From positions 19,269 through 83,268 of the forward strand of contig NZ_LRQV01000013.1 of assembly GCF_001567585.1 (NCBI RefSeq): a stretch of 64,000 bases of DNA. Reading direction: 5' to 3'. Origin of the DNA: Micromonospora rosaria (GTDB lineage: Bacteria > Actinomycetota > Actinomycetes > Mycobacteriales > Micromonosporaceae). Positions 50,172 through 58,529 of the stretch are shown here, one piece after another (within the stretch, counting starts at the first letter, position 1; the number at the start of each line of letters is the position of its first letter). The notes under the pieces are model-generated. The model worked only from the letters and a program-made list of their open reading frames with translations, did no database searches and was not told the DNA's origin. Both the position numbers and the translations under genes were made by a program.

Positions 50172-51074
50172 GTGACAGCGGACCGGGTGACCGGCCTCGC
50201 GCTCGGGGCGCTGGGCGTGCTCGCCTTCAGTGCCTCCCTGCCGGCCACCCGCGTCGCCGTGCAGCAGCTCGACCCGTGGTTCGTCGCGTTCGGTCGGGCC
50301 GTCGGCGCGGCGCTGCTGGCCTGGGCGTACCTGCGCCTCACCGGCGCGCCCCGGCCCACCCGCGACCAGTGGCGACGGCTGCCGCTCGTCGCCCTGGGCG
50401 TCGTCGTCGGCTTCCCGCTGTTCACCTCGCTGGCGCTGCTCACCCAGACCGCCGCGCACGGCGCGGTCGTCATCGCCCTGCTGCCCGCCGTGACCGCCGT
50501 CTGCGCGGTGCTGCGGGCCGCCGAGCGGCCACCGCTGCTGTTCTGGGTCGCGAGCGCCGGTGGGCTGGTGGCGGTCCTCGCCTTCCTCGGCGCCAGCGGC
50601 GCGGTACACGGCGCGCTGTCCCTGCCCGACCTGTTCCTGCTCGCGGCGGTGGTGCTCTGCGGTCTGGGGTACGCCGAGGGGGGTGCGCTCGCCCGGGACC
50701 TGGGCGGGGCGCGCACGATCTGCTGGGCGTTGCTGGTCGCGCTGCCCGTCACCGGGCCCGTCACGGTCGTCGTCGCGGTCGCCACCAGCCCGCGCGCCGA
50801 CGCCGTGACCTGGTCGGCGTTCGGTTACCTGACCGTGGTCTCCATGTTCCTGGGCTTCTTCGCCTGGTACGCGGGCCTGGCCCGGGGCGGTGTCGCGCGG
50901 ACCGGCCAGGTGCAGCTCGCCCAGCCGGTGCTGACCCTGCTCTGGTCGGCGCTGCTGCTCGGCGAGACCGTCGCCCCGGCCTCGGTCGCGACGGCGCTGC
51001 TGGTGCTGGTCTGCGTCGTGCTGACGCAACGCACCCGCGCCGCCGCGCCGACACCCGCGCCGGGTACGGCCTGA
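50172..51074 (+). CDS. EamA/DMT-family exporter
   Basis: This ~300-residue protein has ten hydrophobic helices in two EamA halves (GLALGALGVLAFSASLPATRVAV; WSAFGYLTVVSMFLGFFAWYAGLARGGVARTGQVQLAQPVLTLLWSALLLGE). Family members export amino acids or other metabolites. GTG 50172 is chosen because it leaves room for a promoter. ATG 50136 is in frame and preceded five bases away by TACCGT, so a longer leaderless form overlapping the MocR start cannot be excluded. Control by the divergent MocR protein is very likely. Confidence 0.85.
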   Translation: MTADRVTGLALGALGVLAFSASLPATRVAVQQLDPWFVAFGRAVGAALLAWAYLRLTGAPRPTRDQWRRLPLVALGVVVGFPLFTSLALLTQTAAHGAVVIALLPAVTAVCAVLRAAERPPLLFWVASAGGLVAVLAFLGASGAVHGALSLPDLFLLAAVVLCGLGYAEGGALARDLGGARTICWALLVALPVTGPVTVVVAVATSPRADAVTWSAFGYLTVVSMFLGFFAWYAGLARGGVARTGQVQLAQPVLTLLWSALLLGETVAPASVATALLVLVCVVLTQRTRAAAPTPAPGTA

Positions 51075-51139
51075 CCGGCCCGGATCCGCCCGCCCCGACC
51101 GGGCGCCGGCGGCGCGCCGGGGCCGGGTGACCCTGCCGG

Positions 51140-51580
51140 TCAGGCCGGGCCGAGGTCGGGCACGCTGATCGTGCCGTCCGCCGCCAGCGGGAAGCCGGGG
51201 TTCCAGGCGATCTCCCAGAGGTGACCGTCGGGGTCGGCGAAGTAGCCCGCGTACCCGCCGTACGAGGTCTCGCGCGCGGGCCGGGTGACCGTCGCCCCCG
51301 CCTCGACCGCCGACGCCAGTACCCGGTCCACCTCGTGCCGGTCGCGCACGTTGTGCGCCAACGCGATCCGGGCGTGCCCAGCGGCGGACCCGTCGACCTC
51401 GTCGACACCGGCGTCCGCCGCCAGCGACTCCCGTGCCCACAGCACCACGGCCATCCCCCCGGCCTGGAAGAACACCGTCCGTTCCACCTCCTGGCCCCGC
51501 CAGCCGAGCCGCTCGTAGAAGGTGCGGGCCCGGACGAGATCGGTCACGCCGAGGGTGACCAGGCTGATGCGCTGCTCCAT
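51140..51580 (-). CDS. VOC/glyoxalase-superfamily protein
   Basis: This 146-residue protein begins ISLVTLGVTDLVRARTFYERLGWRG and ends with GYAGYFADPDGHLWEIAWNPGF, the two halves of a vicinal-oxygen-chelate fold with possible metal ligands in the C-terminal DPDGHLWE (Glu) and the central HARIALAHNV. Members include glyoxalases, dioxygenases and antibiotic-binding proteins; no specific role is evident. It is a single gene with no obvious operon, ending 65 bp from the converging transporter. Confidence 0.88.
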   Translation of the reverse strand: MEQRISLVTLGVTDLVRARTFYERLGWRGQEVERTVFFQAGGMAVVLWARESLAADAGVDEVDGSAAGHARIALAHNVRDRHEVDRVLASAVEAGATVTRPARETSYGGYAGYFADPDGHLWEIAWNPGFPLAADGTISVPDLGPA

Positions 51581-51664
51581 CCGGGTACCGTAACCGACCC
51601 TTCGGCGGCGGGCCCGGACCCGCCGGTGACGTCGGGGACGCGACCACGGCGGCCGGGCGGTCGG

Positions 51665-51670
51665 TAGGGT
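51665..51670 (+). promoter_or_regulatory. Leaderless -10 element of the P-loop kinase gene
   Basis: TAGGGT ends six bases before GTG 51677 and there is no RBS. This is the clearest leaderless promoter in the window. Confidence 0.5.
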
Positions 51671-51676
51671 CGACGG

Positions 51677-52126
51677 GTGGCGCGGGTGCTGGTGACGGGC
51701 ATGTCAGGGGCGGGCAAGACGACACTGCTGGAGGAGTTGTCGCGCCGTGGACACGCGACGGTCGACACCGACGACGACGGGTGGACGCTGCCGGACCGGG
51801 ACTGGGACGAGCCACGCATGACGGCACTGCTCACCGCACGGCCCGCCGTCGTCGTGTCCGGGACGGTGGCGAACCAGGTCCACTTCTACGACCGCTTCGA
51901 CCACGTCGTCCTGCTGAGCGCACCGCTGCGCGTCCTGCTCGACCGCGTGGCGACCCGGTCGACGAACCCGTACGGGGGGACCGCCGAGCAGCGCGCCGAG
52001 ATCGAGCGCTACGTACGTGAGGTGGAGCCGTTGCTGCGGCGCGGCGCCACCCTGGAACTCGACGGCCGGCGGCCGGTACGGGACCTGGCCGACGTCGTCG
52101 AGCGGCTGCTCGCCGAGGCGACCTGA
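51677..52126 (+). CDS. Small P-loop nucleoside/shikimate-kinase-like protein
   Basis: This 149-residue protein has Walker A GMSGAGKTT (residues 8-16) and an acidic TDDDGW at ~31, as in the substrate site of small kinases. A Walker B-like strand (AVVVSGTVAN) is followed by a lid region rich in Arg (LLDRVATRSTNPYGGTAEQRAEIERYVRE). It is the usual length for AAA_18/NMP-kinase-like proteins that phosphorylate small metabolites. The substrate is unknown. It is followed by a near-perfect hairpin and converges on the MetE-like gene. Confidence 0.82.
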   Translation: MARVLVTGMSGAGKTTLLEELSRRGHATVDTDDDGWTLPDRDWDEPRMTALLTARPAVVVSGTVANQVHFYDRFDHVVLLSAPLRVLLDRVATRSTNPYGGTAEQRAEIERYVREVEPLLRRGATLELDGRRPVRDLADVVERLLAEAT

Positions 52127-52162
52127 CCCGGCCGGCCGCGTGCGGGCCGCCGCCCACCGGCA

Positions 52163-52211
52163 CCCACCGGTGCTGCCGGACGGCGGGGCGTCGCCCGGCA
52201 GCGCCGGTGGG
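52163..52211. terminator. Bidirectional hairpin terminator
   Basis: Arms of 17 bp with one mismatch: CCCACCGGTGCTGCCGG (52163-52179) and CCGGCAGCGCCGGTGGG (52195-52211). It lies between the converging kinase and MetE-like genes. Confidence 0.65.
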
Positions 52212-52297
52212 GTCGGGCAGGGCGGCCGGCGCCACCGGCGGGTACCGGTCGACGCCGGCGCCGCGCTGCCTGGTCGGCGGGTCGCCGCATTGACGGG

Positions 52298-53362
52298 TCA
52301 GACGCCCAACTGCGCGGCGGCGAGCGCGGTGCCCTCGATGCGGGCGCGTACCTTGGCCCAGGCGGTCTCCCGGGAGGTCGACACGTCGTCGCCGAACGGC
52401 GCGAAGCCGCAGTCGTCGCAGGTGCCGAGGCGGTCCGGCGGGAGGTACTCGGCGGCGCGCAGGACCCGGTCCCGGACCTGCTCGGGAGTCTCCACGACGG
52501 GGTCGATCGGGTCGGTGACACCGACGAATACCCGCTGCTGCGGCCGTACGTGCTCGGCGATCACCCGGAGAACCCGGTCGGGGTGGGGCTCGCTGGCGAG
52601 TTGCACGTAGAAGACCCCCGCGTTCAGCGCGAAGAGGCGGGGCAGCAGCTCCGCGTAGTCGACGTCGGCGCTGTGGGTCGAGTCCTGGTCGCCGCCGGGG
52701 CAGGTGTGCACGCCGATGCGGGACCGTTCGGCGGGGGTGAACCGGTCGAGGACCCGGTTGTTGAGCGCCACGAAGGAGTCCAGGACGCCCCGGGAGGGGT
52801 CGAGCTTGAGCGACAGCCGCCCCTCGGTGAAGTCGAGCTGGACCCGGTGCGCGCCCGCGTCGAGGGAACCCCGGATGTCCGCCTCGGCCTCGTCGACGAG
52901 GTCGTCGAGGAACGCGCTCCGGTCGTAGCCGGGCAGGCCGTCGGCCGGGTAGAGCAGGCTCAGCGCGGACGCGGCGATCACCGCCTGCTTGACCGGTACG
53001 CTCGCGTGCCGCTGCGCCGCCCGCAGGTACCGCGCCGACCGGGTCGCGTACCGGAAGGGGCCGCCGGTCAGGCGGGGAAGCTGCCGGACGTGCCCGTCGG
53101 CGAACGGGATGACGACCCCGTCGGGGGCGAGGTGGTCCAGGCCGTCGACCGGGTACGTGGCGAAGCTGGGCTTGCGCTGCTCCCCGTCGGTGACCACCGG
53201 GGAGCCGAGTGCCTCGAAACGGGCGATGGTGTCCTGGACGGCCTGGTCGTGGAGCGCGTCGAGCCCGGCGCGGTCCAGGCGGCCGGCGGCGTGGTCGGCG
53301 AGGCCGGCGAGGAGCTCCGGCGGACGGGGCATGCTGCCGATCGGTTCGGTGGGGATTCCCAT
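52298..53362 (-). CDS. MetE C-terminal-like, cobalamin-independent methionine synthase family protein
   Basis: This 354-residue single-barrel protein begins with TEPIGSMPRPPELL and has VTDGEQRKPSF, VQLDFTEGRLSLKLD, IGVHTCPGGDQDSTHSADVDY and CDDCGFAPFGDD. The His-x-Cys and later Cys residues are the probable Zn2+ ligands that activate a thiol in this family. It lacks the N-terminal half of full MetE. Short members act as methyltransferases on homocysteine with corrinoid proteins, or on other thiols, so the acceptor is uncertain. ATG 53362 is ~320 bp from the lanthipeptide synthetase and divergent from it. Confidence 0.85.
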   Translation of the reverse strand: MGIPTEPIGSMPRPPELLAGLADHAAGRLDRAGLDALHDQAVQDTIARFEALGSPVVTDGEQRKPSFATYPVDGLDHLAPDGVVIPFADGHVRQLPRLTGGPFRYATRSARYLRAAQRHASVPVKQAVIAASALSLLYPADGLPGYDRSAFLDDLVDEAEADIRGSLDAGAHRVQLDFTEGRLSLKLDPSRGVLDSFVALNNRVLDRFTPAERSRIGVHTCPGGDQDSTHSADVDYAELLPRLFALNAGVFYVQLASEPHPDRVLRVIAEHVRPQQRVFVGVTDPIDPVVETPEQVRDRVLRAAEYLPPDRLGTCDDCGFAPFGDDVSTSRETAWAKVRARIEGTALAAAQLGV

Positions 53363-53681
53363 GAGCCACGAGGCTAGGCAACGTCGGTGATCGATTCAAC
53401 GGCGTCGGGCGGCGCGACGTGACGCGGCGGACCGTCCGGCGGGTGGGCAGAGGACGGTCGAGCTCGTTTGATACACATTACAGGCTTGTTTCTCCGATGT
53501 TGTTCACCGCACTCCGGGAATCACCCCCTCCCCGACAAAGAGGGACACACCAAGCAATTGAATTTTTTGCTTGTTTCATTGCCGTTCGTCGCTGGATATG
53601 GTGTCCCTGCGAGGGTGCCGCACACCTCTCCGGCACCGCCACCATCCAGGTTCCTACCTGCATTGGACAGGTGATTCCCGC
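53363..53681 (+). promoter_or_regulatory. AT-rich control region of the lanthipeptide cluster
   Basis: About 320 bp, with 53465-53600 much less GC-rich than the rest of the window. It contains a perfect 7-bp inverted repeat CAAGCAA (53551-53557) / TTGCTTG (53567-53573) around TTGAATTTT, which is an operator candidate. TATGGT (53597-53602 area) could be a -10 box. No second precursor peptide gene with RBS was found here; the open frame through 53498 is not lanthipeptide-like. Confidence 0.5.
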
Positions 53682-56393
53682 ATGTCTGCTGGGCGTGGAA
53701 GAGAAGGCGGAGACAATGCGTACCGACTGCCGCCGTCGGTGGCCGCCCGGCTGCGGGCCGACGGCTGGCGGACGGAGTCGCGGCGACCGTGGACCCACGT
53801 CCGACCGGCCGCGACGATGTCCCGTGTCCAGGGCTGGAAACTGCACGTATCGGCCACCGTCCACTCCGCCGACCGGGTCCTGGCCGCCTGCGCCCCGGTG
53901 CTGGTCGAGGCCGGCTGCGAGTTCAAGTACGCGGCCACCGGCGACATCCTGCGCAACCTCAACGACGTCCGCGCCCCGCGCGGCTCGTCCGGAAAGTTCC
54001 TGACCGCCTACCCGGTCGACGACGAGCAATTCCGCACACTCGCGGAACGCCTTGACGAAGCGACGGAAGGACTGGCCGGTCCCCGCATTCTCTCCGACGC
54101 CCGACTCCGTTCGGGCAGTCTGGTCCACTACCGTTACGGCGCCTTTATCGGCCTGCGTAAGCTCGACCACGACGGCAGTTACCGGTACCTGATCCTCGAC
54201 CCGGCGGGCAACCCGGTCGACGACCGGCGGCAGGCCTTCCACAGCCCGCCGCCCTGGGCCGTGCCGCCGGTGCCGAGCCCGGCGGCCCCGCCGCGCCCCA
54301 CCGAGGCGGTCCTGCACTCCCGGTACCGGATCACCGGCGCGATCCGGCACGCGAACAAGGGCGGCGTGTACCTCGCCGACGACCGGGAGACCGGCTCGGT
54401 CGTGGTGGTCAAGGAGAGCCGGCCGCACGTCGCCACCGACGACCACGGCCGCGACGTGCGGGACGTGCTGCGGCACGAGGCCGCCGTGCTCCGGCGGCTC
54501 GGTCACCTGGGCAGCGTCCCCCGACTGGTCGATCTCTTCACCGACCAGGAGCACGTGTTCCTGGTCGAGACCCACGTGCCCGGTGTTCCGCTGGCCCGGT
54601 GGGTCACCGACCGGCTGCACCGGGGCGACGGGCTGCCGCTGGACCAGTGGTGGCGGATGGCCGACCGGCTGACCCGGCTGCTCCGCGCCGTCCACGGCTG
54701 TCACGTCGTCATCCGCGACCTGAGCCCCAACAACATCCTGGTCGACGAGGACGGCGCGATGACGCTCGTCGACCTGGAGATGGCCCACTTCGACCACGGC
54801 GGGCCCCCGATCCACGAGCACGGCGGCACCCCGGGTTTCAGCGCTCCCGAACAGTTCCGGGCCGCCGCCCCCGACCCCAGCGCCGACCTGTACTCCCTCG
54901 GCGCGGTCCTGTTCTACCTGGCCACCTGCACCACCCCGGACCTGTTGCGGGACAGCCCCGGCGGGCGCGGCCACGACGAGTTGGTCGCGGCGCGGCTGGG
55001 CGCACCGCACCGGGCCGTGGCACCACCGGAGCCGGTGACGCGCCTGCTGCTGGCCCTGCTCCGCGAGGACCCGGCCCGGCGGCCGGGCCTCGACGAGGTC
55101 ACCGCGACCATCGCCGCCCACCGGCCGACCCCGGTCCCCGGCCCGGTCGACCTGTGGCGTCCGCCGACTCCCGAGCAGGCGTACGGCCGGCTCCGCACGC
55201 TGCCCGCCGCGCACCTCGACGCCCTGCTCGACGGTGCCGTGGCGCACCTGGCGGCCACCGTGGACACCGCGGCGGAGCGGCTCTGGCGCAGCACCGCCTT
55301 CGGCGACGACACCGAACCCTGCGCCGTCCAGCACGGGGCCGGGGGCGTGCTCGCCGTCCTGTCCCGGCTGCACCGGCACCGACCGTCCCCCGTGGCGAGG
55401 CGGCTGGTCGGCGAGGTCGCCGACTGGATCATCGACCACCTGCGGACGCAGGAGCACCGGCTGCCCGGCCTCTGCTTCGGTGCCGCCGGCACCGCGCTGG
55501 CCCTGCACGACGCCGGTACGCTGCTCGACCGCCCCGGCACCACGCAGCTCGCCCGGGCGCTCCTGGCGGACCTGCCCCGGCGGTGGCCCAACCCGGATGT
55601 CACGCACGGGGCCGCCGGGCTCGGCACTGCCCTGCTCCTGCTCTGGCGCGACACCGGGGACAGCCGGCTCGCCCAGGCGGTGACCGACGTGGCCGACGGC
55701 CTGGTCGACAGCGTCGACCCCGACCGGGACCTCGTCGGCTGGACCGTCCCCCGGGACTTCGACTCGGCACTGGCCGGCTACCGCTCGTACGGCTTCGGCC
55801 ACGGCACCGCCGGGATCGGGACGTTCCTGCTCGCCGCCGGTCAGCACCTGGGCCGCCCGGACCTGACGGAGCTGGCCGGGCGCTGCGGACAGACCCTCGT
55901 CACGCTGGCCGAGCACCGCGACGACACGGCGGTCTGGTCCGAGGCGGCGGGCAAGCCCGGCCTGCTCTACCACTGGTGCAACGGCTCCTCCGGGGTCGGC
56001 ACCCTGTTCGCCCGCCTGTACCCGGCCACCGGCGACCCCGGGTACCTGCGCCTCGCCGACCGGGCGGCGCGGGCGGTGCTGCGGCAGCGGTGGCGCTCCG
56101 GCACGGCGTACTGCCACGGCCTGGCCGGCGACGGGGACTTCCTGCTCGACCTGGCCGAGGCGAGCGGGGACCCGCTGCACCGCGCCTGGGCGGAGGAGAT
56201 CGCCTGCACGCTGTACGACCGGCGGACCTACCGCGACGGCCACGCGGTGCTGCCCAACGAGACGGGCGCGCAGGTCACCGCCGAATTCGGCGCGGGGCTC
56301 GCCGGTCACCTGGCGTTCCTGCTCCGGCTGCGGTACGGCGGCCCGAGGATCTTCCACCCGCCGGTCGCCGCGACGGCACGGGTGCCGTCGTGA
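53682..56393 (+). CDS. lanL: Class IV lanthipeptide synthetase (lyase-kinase-cyclase, LanL)
   Basis: This 903-residue enzyme phosphorylates Ser/Thr of the precursor, eliminates the phosphate and cyclises with Cys. The N-terminal OspF-like lyase (~15-190) has QGWKLHVSAT, FKYAATGDILRNLN and GSSGKFLTAYP. The Ser/Thr-kinase domain (~210-480) has VVVVKESRP, VIRDLSPNNILVD and TLVDLEMAHF. The LanC-like cyclase (~510-895) keeps zinc ligands Cys766 (HWCNGSSG) and Cys811-His812 (YCHGLAG) plus GHGTAGIG motifs. Retained zinc ligands mark class IV rather than class III (LanKC). ATG 53682 is chosen because the lyase begins soon after. It is the first gene of the cluster, overlapping the protease gene by 4 nt. 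Confidence 0.93.
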   Translation: MSAGRGREGGDNAYRLPPSVAARLRADGWRTESRRPWTHVRPAATMSRVQGWKLHVSATVHSADRVLAACAPVLVEAGCEFKYAATGDILRNLNDVRAPRGSSGKFLTAYPVDDEQFRTLAERLDEATEGLAGPRILSDARLRSGSLVHYRYGAFIGLRKLDHDGSYRYLILDPAGNPVDDRRQAFHSPPPWAVPPVPSPAAPPRPTEAVLHSRYRITGAIRHANKGGVYLADDRETGSVVVVKESRPHVATDDHGRDVRDVLRHEAAVLRRLGHLGSVPRLVDLFTDQEHVFLVETHVPGVPLARWVTDRLHRGDGLPLDQWWRMADRLTRLLRAVHGCHVVIRDLSPNNILVDEDGAMTLVDLEMAHFDHGGPPIHEHGGTPGFSAPEQFRAAAPDPSADLYSLGAVLFYLATCTTPDLLRDSPGGRGHDELVAARLGAPHRAVAPPEPVTRLLLALLREDPARRPGLDEVTATIAAHRPTPVPGPVDLWRPPTPEQAYGRLRTLPAAHLDALLDGAVAHLAATVDTAAERLWRSTAFGDDTEPCAVQHGAGGVLAVLSRLHRHRPSPVARRLVGEVADWIIDHLRTQEHRLPGLCFGAAGTALALHDAGTLLDRPGTTQLARALLADLPRRWPNPDVTHGAAGLGTALLLLWRDTGDSRLAQAVTDVADGLVDSVDPDRDLVGWTVPRDFDSALAGYRSYGFGHGTAGIGTFLLAAGQHLGRPDLTELAGRCGQTLVTLAEHRDDTAVWSEAAGKPGLLYHWCNGSSGVGTLFARLYPATGDPGYLRLADRAARAVLRQRWRSGTAYCHGLAGDGDFLLDLAEASGDPLHRAWAEEIACTLYDRRTYRDGHAVLPNETGAQVTAEFGAGLAGHLAFLLRLRYGGPRIFHPPVAATARVPS

Positions 56394-58174
56394 GCGCGGC
56401 GAGGCGGGGCCCGGCGCGTTTCGGCGTGCACCTGGCCGCCGACGCGAGCTGGGCGGCGACGTCCCGCCTCGACGGGGACGCCGTCACGGTGGAGCTGTGG
56501 GACCGCGACGGGGCCACGTTCACGCCCCACCCCACCCCGCTGGCCGTGGAGCCGGTCGACCAGTTGGTGCCGACGGCCGGGCGGCGGTTGCTGATCTGCG
56601 GCGGGGGCGGCAGCCGGCACACCGTCTGGACGGTCGACTGCGCCACCCTGACCCGTACCCGGCTCACCACCCGGGCGGGCCAGGCGGTCCGGCTGCTGAC
56701 CCCGGCGCCCGGCGACCCGGACCGCCGGCCGTGGGTCCTGGCCTACGACGGCACCCGGACGACCCTGGCCCGGCTGGTCACCCACGGCCCCACCCCGACC
56801 GCCGTCATCGCACTGCCGGGCGCGTACACCGGCGGGGTGTGGACCGACCGGGCCGGCCGCCGGCTGGGCCTGGGCCGCAGCCGGTCCGGCGAGCCGCACA
56901 CCGCCGTCGAGGTGGACCTGGTCACCGGTGCCGACCGGACCCTGTTCGAGGTCAGCGACCACAGCAACGACACCCTCCAGGCCTGGCACCCCGGCACCGG
57001 CCTGGGCGTCGTGCACACCGACGTCGGCGGCGTGCAGCGGCTGGGGTACGCCCGGCCCGGGCGGGGCGAACGGTGGGCCTTCCCGGACGACCTCGCCGCC
57101 CCCGACGGGCTGGTCGAGGCGGTCGCGGTCGACCCGGACGGGCACCGGATCCTCGCCCACGAGCGGCGCGGGGTGCGGTCCCTGCTGCACCGCTACGACG
57201 TCGTGCGCCACCGCCGGGACACCCTGGTGGTGCCACCGGGCGCGCTCGCCGGCCGGCCGGTGTGGACCCGGCGACGCCTCGTCGTGCCGTGGACCACCCC
57301 ACGGGTACCGCTGACCTTCCTGGACCTGGGACCGGCCGGCGACCGGCCCGCCGACGCCGACGCCACGCCCGACCCGGGGTGGGAGGCGCGGGTGGTGACC
57401 GTGCCCGGGGCGGCCGGGCCGATCGAGGCGATTGCCTACGGCGGGGACCGGTGGTGGCAGCGGCCCCGGGTGGTGGTGGCCCTGCACGGCGGCCCGTCCA
57501 GCGCCTGGCAGCTCGCGTACCACCCGTTCTTCGCCCAGCTCGCCGCCGAGGGCGTGGCGGTGCTCGCGCTCAACCCCCGGGGCAGCGTCGGCTACGGTCA
57601 CGCCTTCGCCGCGGCGATCCGTACCGGTTGGGGCGGGCCGGACCTCGACGACGTCCTGGCGGTGGGCCGGCACCTGCGCGCGCTGCGCGGCGACGGGCCC
57701 GGGGTGGCCCTGGTGGGCAGCAGCTACGGCGGCTTCCTCGCGCTGCTCGCCGCCGCCGCCGGGCCGCAGCTCTGGGGGCGGTGCGCCGCCGTCGCGCCGT
57801 TCTCCTCGGCGGCCCGGCTGCACCGGCAGGCGGAGCCGACGGTACGGCGGATGATCGAGCGGTTGGGCGGTCTCACCGACCCGCCGCACGCCGGTCTCGG
57901 CCCCCGGGACCTGCTCCGCCTGGGCCACCGGACCCGCGCCCCGATCCTGCTCCTGCACGGCCGCCACGACGAGCAGATCCCGGTCGGGCACGTCCGGGAG
58001 TTGGCGGCGGCCCTCGTCGCGGCGCGCGGGCCGGCGGTGCGGTACCGGGAGTACGACCTCGGGCACGACGTCGACGGCCCGACGGCCTGGGACGCGATCG
58101 CCGACTTCCTCCGGGAGCCGCACCACGACCCGGTGGTCCGGGAGCAGGGGCGCCTGGACCATGCCGATGCCTGA
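56390..58174 (+). CDS. Prolyl-oligopeptidase-type S9 protease, probable leader peptidase
   Basis: This 594-residue protein has an N-terminal beta-propeller (~1-330) and a C-terminal alpha/beta hydrolase with triad Ser445 (VGSSYGGFL), Asp527 (GRHDEQI) and His559 (LGHDVDG). It carries the S9 motifs VALHGGPSSAWQ and NPRGSVGYGHAF. There is no signal peptide, so it acts in the cytoplasm. Coupled by a GTGA overlap to lanL and followed by lanA, it is the best candidate for removing the leader after Pro, as FlaP and AplP do in class III clusters. Pro11, Pro15 and Pro27 of the precursor are possible sites. Confidence 0.88.
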   Translation: MSAARRGPARFGVHLAADASWAATSRLDGDAVTVELWDRDGATFTPHPTPLAVEPVDQLVPTAGRRLLICGGGGSRHTVWTVDCATLTRTRLTTRAGQAVRLLTPAPGDPDRRPWVLAYDGTRTTLARLVTHGPTPTAVIALPGAYTGGVWTDRAGRRLGLGRSRSGEPHTAVEVDLVTGADRTLFEVSDHSNDTLQAWHPGTGLGVVHTDVGGVQRLGYARPGRGERWAFPDDLAAPDGLVEAVAVDPDGHRILAHERRGVRSLLHRYDVVRHRRDTLVVPPGALAGRPVWTRRRLVVPWTTPRVPLTFLDLGPAGDRPADADATPDPGWEARVVTVPGAAGPIEAIAYGGDRWWQRPRVVVALHGGPSSAWQLAYHPFFAQLAAEGVAVLALNPRGSVGYGHAFAAAIRTGWGGPDLDDVLAVGRHLRALRGDGPGVALVGSSYGGFLALLAAAAGPQLWGRCAAVAPFSSAARLHRQAEPTVRRMIERLGGLTDPPHAGLGPRDLLRLGHRTRAPILLLHGRHDEQIPVGHVRELAAALVAARGPAVRYREYDLGHDVDGPTAWDAIADFLREPHHDPVVREQGRLDHADA

Positions 58175-58278
58175 TCCGCGCCGGTCCCGACGCCGGACCG
58201 GTCGCGACCGCCCCACCCCGGCCTCCCGTCGGCCGCCGGACCGAGGTGACCGACGGGTGTTTCCGCTCCGAGTCCCGG

Positions 58279-58290
58279 AAGGAGGTGATC
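58279..58290 (+). promoter_or_regulatory. Perfect 12-nt Shine-Dalgarno sequence of lanA
   Basis: AAGGAGGTGATC is fully complementary to the canonical 16S rRNA 3' end (GATCACCTCCTT). It lies four bases before ATG 58295. It is by far the strongest RBS in the window and fits the need for excess precursor peptide. Confidence 0.85.
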
Positions 58291-58294
58291 AACC

Positions 58295-58456
58295 ATGATG
58301 GACGTCGCGGATCTCCAGCAGCTGCCGGCGCTCGAGCCGGTCTCGGCGGAGGTCGGTCTCAGCATCGTCTCGCCGTGCACCGTGACCTGCAGCGACAGCT
58401 GCGGGTACACCTGCGGTGCGGCGAGCTGCGCCCGTACCACGGTCAGCCCCCAGTGA
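58295..58456 (+). CDS. lanA: Lanthipeptide precursor peptide
   Basis: A 53-residue peptide, too short for routine gene calling. The leader MMDVADLQQLPALEPVSAEV has the LQxLP motif bound by class III/IV synthetases. The C-terminal core is rich in Ser/Thr and Cys, with Cys at 28, 32, 36, 40 and 45; the first four are spaced exactly four residues apart (CTVTC, CSDSC, CGYTC), and the fifth follows in GAASC. Potential dehydration sites are Ser23, Ser26, Thr29, Thr31, Ser33, Ser35, Thr39, Ser44, Thr48, Thr49 and Ser51. It lies between the protease and transporter genes, with an exceptional RBS. Confidence 0.93.
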   Translation: MMDVADLQQLPALEPVSAEVGLSIVSPCTVTCSDSCGYTCGAASCARTTVSPQ

Positions 58457-58467
58457 TCGACCGTGGC

Positions 58468-58501
58468 GGCTGCCGACCCGGTGACGACCGGGTCGGCAGC
58501 C
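58468..58501 (+). terminator. Perfect 15-bp hairpin between lanA and the exporter genes
   Basis: GGCTGCCGACCCGGT (58468-58482) and ACCGGGTCGGCAGCC (58487-58501) enclose the tetraloop GACG, 12 bp after the lanA stop. It probably acts as a partial terminator or 3' stabiliser that makes lanA mRNA more abundant than the downstream transporter mRNA. Confidence 0.75.
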
Positions 58502-58529
58502 ACCACCAGCCGGATCGAGGAGCAGCACC

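Noticed and set aside
53419..54003. Open frame through 53498 considered as a second lanthipeptide precursor
   Set aside because: It has no RBS, no LQxLP-type leader and no Ser/Thr/Cys core, and it runs into the synthetase gene in another frame.
53478..56357. Minus-strand frame of ~960 codons opposite lanL
   Set aside because: Gly/Val/Glu/Arg-rich low-complexity translation with no motif. The sense strand encodes a clear three-domain synthetase.
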